This document shows, one piece after another, positions 6,337 to 10,463 of a stretch of 10,463 bases of DNA (positions are counted from its first letter, which is position 1; every line of letters begins with the position of its first letter). This DNA comes from JAJUJL01 sp041736465 (GTDB lineage Bacteria; Chloroflexota; Anaerolineae; Anaerolineales; UBA4823). Location of the stretch: NCBI GenBank assembly GCA_041736465.1, contig JBGSTO010000151.1:1-10463 (forward strand), read 5' to 3'. The translations under genes and the position numbers were made by a program. Under the pieces are notes generated by a model. It saw only the letters and a program-made list of their open reading frames with translations. It had not been told where the DNA came from and did not search any database.

Positions 6337-6387
6337 ATGTCACCAACGATCTTGAGAGTAGGCCCATATCGTTTCTTCGGCGATTGA
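6337..6387 (+). pseudogene. DUF4160 gene remnant, first 14 codons only
   Basis: The ATG at 6337 begins MSPTILRVGPYRFF (to 6378), the characteristic N-terminus of DUF4160 proteins. Those are normally about 80-90 residues long and continue with a Tyr/Asp-rich segment and PPHxHVER. Here the frame instead runs through Gly-Asp into a TGA at 6385, and the rest of the domain is gone. The sequence right after the break belongs to the DUF2442 gene in another frame. Full-length DUF4160 genes often precede DUF2442 genes, which supports reading this as a deletion within such a pair. The role of DUF4160 is not established. Confidence 0.7.
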
Positions 6388-6412
6388 ATTACGACAGGCG
6401 CGGGCTCAAAAT

Positions 6413-6670
6413 GTGGGTATAACCAACGAAGAACTCGTTGTCGAGTTGGAAGATGGTCGGACTCTGTCTGTGCCGCTGGCGTGGTATCCTCGCCTGCTAC
6501 ATGGATCGCCGGAAGAGCGCCATAAGTGGCGAATGATCGGCTCAGGTGAGGGAATTCACTGGCCGGATTTAGACGAAGACATTAGCGTGGAGCATTTGCT
6601 GCTAGGGCAGCCCTCCGGTGAGAGCCAATCTTCACTACGGCGCTGGTTGGATCAGAGACAACAGCGATGA
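6413..6670 (+). CDS. DUF2442 domain protein, 5'-damaged
   Basis: An 85-codon frame from a GTG gives the core of DUF2442: ELVVELEDGRTLSVPLAW, YPRLLHGSPEERHKW, IGSGEGIHWPDLDEDISVE, then PSGESQSSLRRWLDQR. The C-terminus looks intact. Homology appears to continue upstream in frame (SSAIELRQARAQNV, about 6374-6415) but without ATG, GTG or TTG. A TAG lies at 6359. The normal start was probably lost in the deletion that also removed most of the DUF4160 gene. Translation from GTG 6413 is possible but has no clear Shine-Dalgarno, so this may be a pseudogene. DUF2442 proteins are small and of unproven function, and have been discussed as partners of DUF4160 in toxin-antitoxin-like pairs. Confidence 0.72.
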   Translation: MGITNEELVVELEDGRTLSVPLAWYPRLLHGSPEERHKWRMIGSGEGIHWPDLDEDISVEHLLLGQPSGESQSSLRRWLDQRQQR

Positions 6671-6820
6671 CACCGCCAACACAAACCTGCCACTACCGGA
6701 CGATCCGTGATCGAAATCCGATGTCAGCCCTCGCCTTCGAGCACTGATTCAGACACCAAATTCTCAGCTTAATAGAAGAAGGCCTGCCGGTCAAACGGCA
6801 AAATTCGTGTGCGGGAATCG

Positions 6821-6849
6821 TTGACCTCATACTTAGTTTTCGTTATAAT
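6821..6849 (+). promoter_or_regulatory. Sigma70 promoter of the T-box-valS unit
   Basis: TTGACC (6821-6826) and a perfect TATAAT (6844-6849) are separated by 17 nt. Transcription should start near 6856, just before the T-box leader. The gap from 6671 to 6820 holds no other feature except a small hairpin (TGCCG-GTCAAA-CGGCA, 6785-6800). Confidence 0.85.
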
Positions 6850-6856
6850 CTATTCA

Positions 6857-7156
6857 ATAATTTCCCCCCGGGAGGAGTAAGCGCCCGCCGCGGTGCCCAG
6901 AGAAGGGCCGGCCTCCGGCTGAAAGCCGCCCCGCACTGCAAACGCTGAACGTCGCCCAGGGGTAACTGCTGAAGAAACCGGCTGCACGCCGGGAGTAGAC
7001 CGGCACGGGTGCGCCCGTTACTGCGCCTCCCCGCTCGACCCACAGGGTCTGCCGGGGATAGAGTGCGCGGCAGATAATAATATCTGCTGGCGAAGCGAGG
7101 TGGTACCGCGGAAGGCTCCCTTTCGTCCTCGTACGGACGGAAGGGCGTTTTATTTT
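6857..7156 (+). promoter_or_regulatory. T-box leader (tRNA-Val-responsive riboswitch) of valS
   Basis: T-box RNAs bind a cognate uncharged tRNA and then prevent termination. All landmarks are visible. Stem I has the AGAGAAG bulge (6899-6905) and the distal GGCTGAAAGCC block (6918-6927). The specifier-loop sequence CTGAAC-GTC has the valine codon GTC at 6951-6953. A Stem II region with GCGCCCGTTACTGCGCC follows (about 7011-7027). The Stem III hairpin GCAGATA-ATAA-TATCTGC is at 7070-7087. The T-box motif AGGTGGTACCGCGG (7098-7111) has TGGT (7101-7104) to pair with the ACCA end of tRNA-Val. The specifier agrees with the downstream valS gene. Confidence 0.95.
7118..7156 (+). terminator. Intrinsic terminator of the T-box leader
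   Basis: CCCTTTCGTCC (7118-7128) pairs with GGACGGAAGGG (7135-7145) over 11 bp with one G-U pair and a six-base loop. TTTTATTTT follows (7148-7156). The left arm can alternatively pair with the GCGAAG-containing stretch before the T-box motif to form the antiterminator. Confidence 0.9.
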
Positions 7157-7179
7157 AAGAGGCTGGCAGCGAAGGACAT

Positions 7180-7214
7180 AGATTCTTCGGTCGCTTCGCT
7201 CCCTCAGAATGACA
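7180..7214. repeat. Half-copy of the interspersed palindromic repeat in the valS leader
   Basis: On the minus strand it reads TGTCATTCTGAGGGAGCG (7214-7197), then AAGCGACCGAAGAATCT (7196-7180). This corresponds to one side of the element at 5362-5441. It lies between the T-box terminator and the valS Shine-Dalgarno, so it is transcribed only when the T-box reads through. Confidence 0.7.
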
Positions 7215-7233
7215 TTTTAGGCGAGGAGGCGCT

Positions 7234-9711
7234 ATGGCACTCAGCGACAGGTACATCCCATCCGAAGCCGAGCCCCGCCTGCAGCAGTTTTGGCTGCAGC
7301 ATCGGATCTATGCCTTCGATGTCGATTCCAGCCGCCCGGTCTATTCGATCGACACGCCGCCCGCCACCGTTTCCGGACACCTGCACCTGGGTCACACCTA
7401 CTCCTACACCCACCCGGACCTGCTGGCGCGCTTCTGGCGCATGCGCGGCTATAACGTGTACTACCCGATGGGTTACGACGACAACGGGCTGCCCACCGAG
7501 CGCCTGGTGGAGAAGACCACCGGTGTCAGCGTGCAGCAGGTGGGGCGGCAGGCATTCATCGAACGCTGCCTGTTGCTCAGCGAAGAGGCCGAAGCCGGCT
7601 ACCAGGAGCTGTGGATGCGGCTGGGGCTGTCCATCGACTGGCGCTTCCGCTACCGCACCATCGACGAGCGCTCCCGGCGCATCTCGCAGAAGTTGTTCAT
7701 CGACCTGGCGCGGCGCGGGTTGGCGTACCGCAAAGAGGCGCCCACCATCTGGTGCCCGGAGTGCCAGACCGCCATCGCCCAGGCCGAGCTGAACGACCTG
7801 GCGCGCCAGACTGCCTTCACCACGCTGGCCTTCCACCTGGAAGACGGCGCCGTTCTGCCCATCGCCACCACCCGCCCGGAGCTGCTGCCCGCCTGCGTGG
7901 CGGTGTTCGTGCACCCTTCCGACCGGCGCTACACGGCGCTGGTGGGGCGCAGTGCGCACGTGCCCCTCTTCGAAAAGCTGGTTCCCATCCTGAGCGACCC
8001 GGCAGTGGATCCCGAGAAGGGCAGCGGCGCGGTGATGTGCTGCACCTTCGGCGACGCCACCGACGTGACCTGGTGGCATTCGTACAGCCTTGACCTGGTG
8101 GAAGCCATCGACCGCCAGGGGCGCATGACCGCCGCCGCCGGCGCTTTCGCTGGTTTGAGCGCGGCGCAGGCCCGCCGTGAAATCAGCGAGGCGCTCTTCC
8201 AGCAGGGATTGGCGCTCTCGTCGCAAACCATCGAGCAGACCGTGCGCGTGCACGAGCGCTGCGACACGCCGGTGGAATACATCCTGGCGCAGGAATGGTT
8301 CGTGCGCTTGCTGGATTTCAAGGACGAGCTGCTCGCCGCCGGCGAGCGCATCCGCTGGCACCCCGACTACATGCACAAGCGCTACCGCGCCTGGGTAGAG
8401 AACCTGGGCTGGGATTGGTGCCTCTCCCGCCAGCGCGCCTACGGTGTGCCCATCCCAGCCTGGTACTGCCAGGCGTGCGGCGAAACCGTCTTCGCCGGTG
8501 AGGATGAGCTGCCGGTGGATCCGCTGGCACAGCAGCCTGGACACACCTGCCGTTGCGGGGGAAGCAGCTTCGAGCCAGACGCCGATGTGATGGACACCTG
8601 GGCGACCTCGTCGCTCAGCCCGCAGATCGCCGGCGGCTGGCTGGAGGGCGAGAAAGGCGAGAACTCCCGGCTTTACGAGCGTGTATTCCCCTTCAGCCTG
8701 AGGCCGCAGGCGCACGAGATCATCCGCACCTGGGCGTTCTACACCATCGTGCGCTCGCTCTACCACTTCGAGCAGCTCCCGTGGAGCGACGTGCTCATCT
8801 CCGGCTGGGGCATCGCCGGCGAGGGCATGGGCAAGATCTCCAAAAGCCGCGGCGGCGGACCCATGGCGCCATTGGAAATGATCGAGCGCTACTCAGCCGA
8901 CGCACTCCGCTATTGGGCTGCCAGCACCTCACCCGGCAAGGATGCCGTGATCAGCGAGGAGAAAATTCAGGCCGGGCAGCGCTGGGTGACCAAGCTGTGG
9001 AACGTGGCGCGCTTCGCCAGCCGCTTCGTCGAAGATCCGGCGGCGATGGATCCCCCCGATGGCGGGGCATTTACCCCGGCAGACCGCTGGATCCTGGCGC
9101 GGCTGCAGTCCGTAGTCAGGCAGGCGACCACCAGCCTGGAGGCTTACGATTACGCCAGCGCCAAGAACGAGATTGAAGCCTTCTTCTGGCGCGACCTGGC
9201 GGATAACTACATCGAGATGGCGAAGCAGCGGTTGTATGAGACGAACGGGGCGGGCTACCAGGCGGCGGCTATCACGCTGCGCAGCGTGCTGCTGAACACC
9301 ATCAAGCTGCTGGCGCCCTTCTTGCCGCACGTCACCGAAGAGATCTACCAGGGGCTGTTCGCCGCTCAGGAGGGTATTCTCTCGCTGCACCTGTCTGAAT
9401 GGCCCGCCCCGCAGCCGCAGTGGGACAACCCGGAGGCCGAACGCGGCGGGGAGCGGCTGGTCGCCATCGCCTCGCGAGTGCGGCGCTACAAGAGCGAGCG
9501 CAGTCTGTCGCTGGGGAGCGAGCTGGATCGGGTACAATTGTGCCTGCCCCTCGCCGGGGAAGACAGCCGTTATCTGCAAGCCACCATCCCCGACCTGAAG
9601 AGCATCACCCGCGCCCGTGAGATCGAGGTGCGGGTCCTTTCCGAAATGCCGGACGCAGCGCTTACCGAAGATGGAATTGGTGTGGTAATCCATGAAAATG
9701 CCGGATCGTAG
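7234..9711 (+). CDS. valS: Valyl-tRNA synthetase, short form lacking the C-terminal arm
   Basis: A class I aminoacyl-tRNA synthetase of 825 residues that charges tRNA-Val. The HIGH-type motif is HLGH (51-54) in PATVSGHLHLGH, and the KMSKS-type motif is KISKS (534-538) in GEGMGKISKSRGG. The CP1 editing domain is marked by TTRPE (212-216). MGYDDNGLPTER (79-90) and WCLSRQRAYGVPIPAWYC (395-412) fit ValRS. Cys174/Cys177 and Cys412/Cys415 with Cys439/Cys441 look like zinc sites. The enzyme is shorter than the E. coli type (951 residues). After the anticodon-binding domain I see no long coiled-coil arm, as in ValRS of archaeal or rickettsial type. The ATG is preceded by GGAGG at 7225-7229, only 4 nt away. 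Control is by the T-box leader upstream. Confidence 0.96.
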   Translation: MALSDRYIPSEAEPRLQQFWLQHRIYAFDVDSSRPVYSIDTPPATVSGHLHLGHTYSYTHPDLLARFWRMRGYNVYYPMGYDDNGLPTERLVEKTTGVSVQQVGRQAFIERCLLLSEEAEAGYQELWMRLGLSIDWRFRYRTIDERSRRISQKLFIDLARRGLAYRKEAPTIWCPECQTAIAQAELNDLARQTAFTTLAFHLEDGAVLPIATTRPELLPACVAVFVHPSDRRYTALVGRSAHVPLFEKLVPILSDPAVDPEKGSGAVMCCTFGDATDVTWWHSYSLDLVEAIDRQGRMTAAAGAFAGLSAAQARREISEALFQQGLALSSQTIEQTVRVHERCDTPVEYILAQEWFVRLLDFKDELLAAGERIRWHPDYMHKRYRAWVENLGWDWCLSRQRAYGVPIPAWYCQACGETVFAGEDELPVDPLAQQPGHTCRCGGSSFEPDADVMDTWATSSLSPQIAGGWLEGEKGENSRLYERVFPFSLRPQAHEIIRTWAFYTIVRSLYHFEQLPWSDVLISGWGIAGEGMGKISKSRGGGPMAPLEMIERYSADALRYWAASTSPGKDAVISEEKIQAGQRWVTKLWNVARFASRFVEDPAAMDPPDGGAFTPADRWILARLQSVVRQATTSLEAYDYASAKNEIEAFFWRDLADNYIEMAKQRLYETNGAGYQAAAITLRSVLLNTIKLLAPFLPHVTEEIYQGLFAAQEGILSLHLSEWPAPQPQWDNPEAERGGERLVAIASRVRRYKSERSLSLGSELDRVQLCLPLAGEDSRYLQATIPDLKSITRAREIEVRVLSEMPDAALTEDGIGVVIHENAGS

Positions 9712-9779
9712 GGGCATGGCGGTGTCTAGAATGCTCTATTCTCCCGTTTCCAACCAGCCGTGCCCGCAAGATCAATACA

Positions 9780-9895
9780 ACCCCCTCCCTGCCCTCCCCC
9801 AAAATCTACAGAACAGATTTTGGGGGAGGGAAAGGCGGTTTCCTCCCCCATTTTGCCGAGCAAAATGGGGGAGGTGGCCGCAGGCCGGAGGGGGT
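9780..9895. repeat. Nested palindromic repeat with two perfect hairpins
   Basis: Outer arms ACCCCCTCC (9780-9788) and GGAGGGGGT (9887-9895) enclose two hairpins. The first pairs CCCTCCCCCAAAATCT (9792-9807) with AGATTTTGGGGGAGGG (9815-9830), 16 bp with no mismatch. The second pairs CCTCCCCCATTTTGC (9842-9856) with GCAAAATGGGGGAGG (9860-9874), 15 bp with a three-base loop. The shape is a three-way junction. No T-run makes it a standard terminator. It fills most of the valS-phzF gap and ends one base before the next gene's AAGGAG. A REP/MITE-like non-coding element is the best reading. Confidence 0.8.
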
Positions 9896-9906
9896 AAGGA
9901 GCCGCT

Positions 9907-10463
9907 ATGACTGACTATCCCATGATGCAGGTGGACGCCTTCACCGACCAGCCGCTGGGCGGCAACCCGTGCGCGGTGCTGTTCGATACCGACGGCATGC
10001 ACGACTCCGCCATGCTGGCGGTCGCTCGCGAGATGAACCTGTCGGAAACCGCCTTCGTGCAGAACAGTGCCCCACCCGGCGCCGATTTCGCGGCGCGCTA
10101 CTTCACCCCCGCTGAGGAAATCCCGCTCGCCGGGCACCCCACCCTGGCGACGGCCTTCGCGCTGGTCGCCGGCGGGCGCTTTCGCCTGGCAGGCGAACAC
10201 ACCCGATTGGTGCTGGCGCTCAAGGCTGGCTTGATCCCGGTGGATATCTACGCCACAGGGGAGCGCGTCACGCGCATCGTCATGACGCAGAACAAGCCGC
10301 AGTTCCTGCAAGCCTATTCTGCGCAGGAAGTGCTGCCCGCCTTCCACCTGCACGCGGAAGACGCCCTGCCCGGCGTCCCCTTGCAAACCGTTTCCACCGG
10401 CACACCGCAGCTCATGATCCCGCTGCGCAGCCTGGAGGCCCTGCGCCGGGCGCGGGTGGACGT
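9907..10463 (+). CDS. PhzF-family isomerase/epimerase-like protein, N-terminal part (truncated by window edge)
   Basis: The first 185 codons of a PhzF-superfamily protein, with a diaminopimelate-epimerase-like fold. Landmarks are QVDAFTDQPLGGNPCAV (8-24), the catalytic-type Glu47 in NLSETAF, FTPAEEIPLAGHPTLATA (66-83) with His77, and VSTGTPQLMIPL near the right edge, the start of the second lobe. AGGAG at 9897-9901 lies 5 nt before the ATG. In phenazine producers PhzF isomerises DHHA, but no other phz gene is present here. Most homologues, such as YddE, have unknown substrates, so the symbol phzF would overstate the function. The Shine-Dalgarno almost touches a large palindromic repeat that could affect translation. 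Confidence 0.92.
   Translation, partial: MTDYPMMQVDAFTDQPLGGNPCAVLFDTDGMHDSAMLAVAREMNLSETAFVQNSAPPGADFAARYFTPAEEIPLAGHPTLATAFALVAGGRFRLAGEHTRLVLALKAGLIPVDIYATGERVTRIVMTQNKPQFLQAYSAQEVLPAFHLHAEDALPGVPLQTVSTGTPQLMIPLRSLEALRRARVD

Noticed and set aside
6671..6780. Possible right end of the IS element (a CAGACACC-like match to CTGACACT at 5550)
   Set aside because: The match is short, gapped and in direct orientation, so it does not define a terminal inverted repeat.
7100..7792. A plus-strand frame starting within the T-box motif
   Set aside because: It runs through the terminator and then out of frame with valS. The product is Arg/Ser/Pro noise.
7204..8766. A 520-codon open frame on the minus strand, and another at 8929-9717, antisense to valS
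   Set aside because: Both are by-products of GC-rich codon use in valS. They have Arg/Gly/His-rich low-information sequence, no domain and no ribosome binding site, while valS itself is unmistakable.
9780..9895. Double hairpin as a valS transcription terminator
   Set aside because: Neither hairpin is followed by a T-run on either strand. The shared GGGGGAGG arms and outer pairing fit a repeat element better.
9907..10463. Phenazine biosynthesis locus
   Set aside because: Only a PhzF-superfamily protein is present. The superfamily is broad and no other phz gene is seen.

Overview
The window is dense bacterial DNA, GC-rich in its core genes. It looks like a member of the Chloroflexota, most likely class Anaerolineae. 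The PlsY variant, the bracketed palindromic repeats, the short ValRS with archaeal-like traits and the lineage-type membrane protein suggest this. It is inference from family resemblance, not a placement I could test.

Left part (1-1783, minus strand): a compact run read right to left. It holds a GT4 glycosyltransferase, a YraN/UPF0102 protein and the first 78 codons of miaA. The genes abut or overlap (TGA directly followed by ATG, then a 23-nt overlap), so they are probably one transcript. Divergent from it (1846-3098, plus) are an uncharacterised polytopic membrane protein and a JAMM/M67 metallopeptidase, coupled by an ATGA overlap. After a strong hairpin in the leader comes plsY (3210-3908), the acyl-phosphate:glycerol-3-phosphate acyltransferase of phospholipid synthesis. 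It converges on a metallo-beta-lactamase-fold hydrolase (3875-4768, minus), and the two genes overlap by 34 nt. On one strand the overlap encodes a poly-serine tail and on the other a poly-acidic tail. The hydrolase has a good promoter with a perfect 14-bp palindrome just upstream of its -35 box.

Middle part (about 4844-6820): visibly more AT-rich and full of debris. It has a small orphan membrane protein, a copy of an interspersed palindromic repeat, and an IS4-like transposase pseudogene with a frameshift, a stop codon, a lost catalytic Asp and a missing C-terminus. Next is a wrecked DUF4160-DUF2442 gene pair, in which a deletion joins the first 14 codons of the DUF4160 gene to the DUF2442 gene and removes the latter's normal start.

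Right part (6821-10463, plus): a consensus sigma70 promoter drives a complete T-box leader with a GTC (Val) specifier, a UGGU acceptor-pairing bulge and an intrinsic terminator, followed by valS. A second, half-length copy of the interspersed repeat lies between the terminator and the valS ribosome binding site. Beyond valS, a nested double-hairpin palindromic repeat ends one base before the Shine-Dalgarno of a PhzF-family gene that runs off the window.

Most genes are housekeeping or lipid-related. I see no clear new multi-gene system. The most unusual items are the poly-Ser/poly-Glu antisense overlap, the deleted DUF4160-DUF2442 module, the unexplained plsY leader hairpin, the membrane protein-JAMM pair, and the repeats lodged in leader positions.
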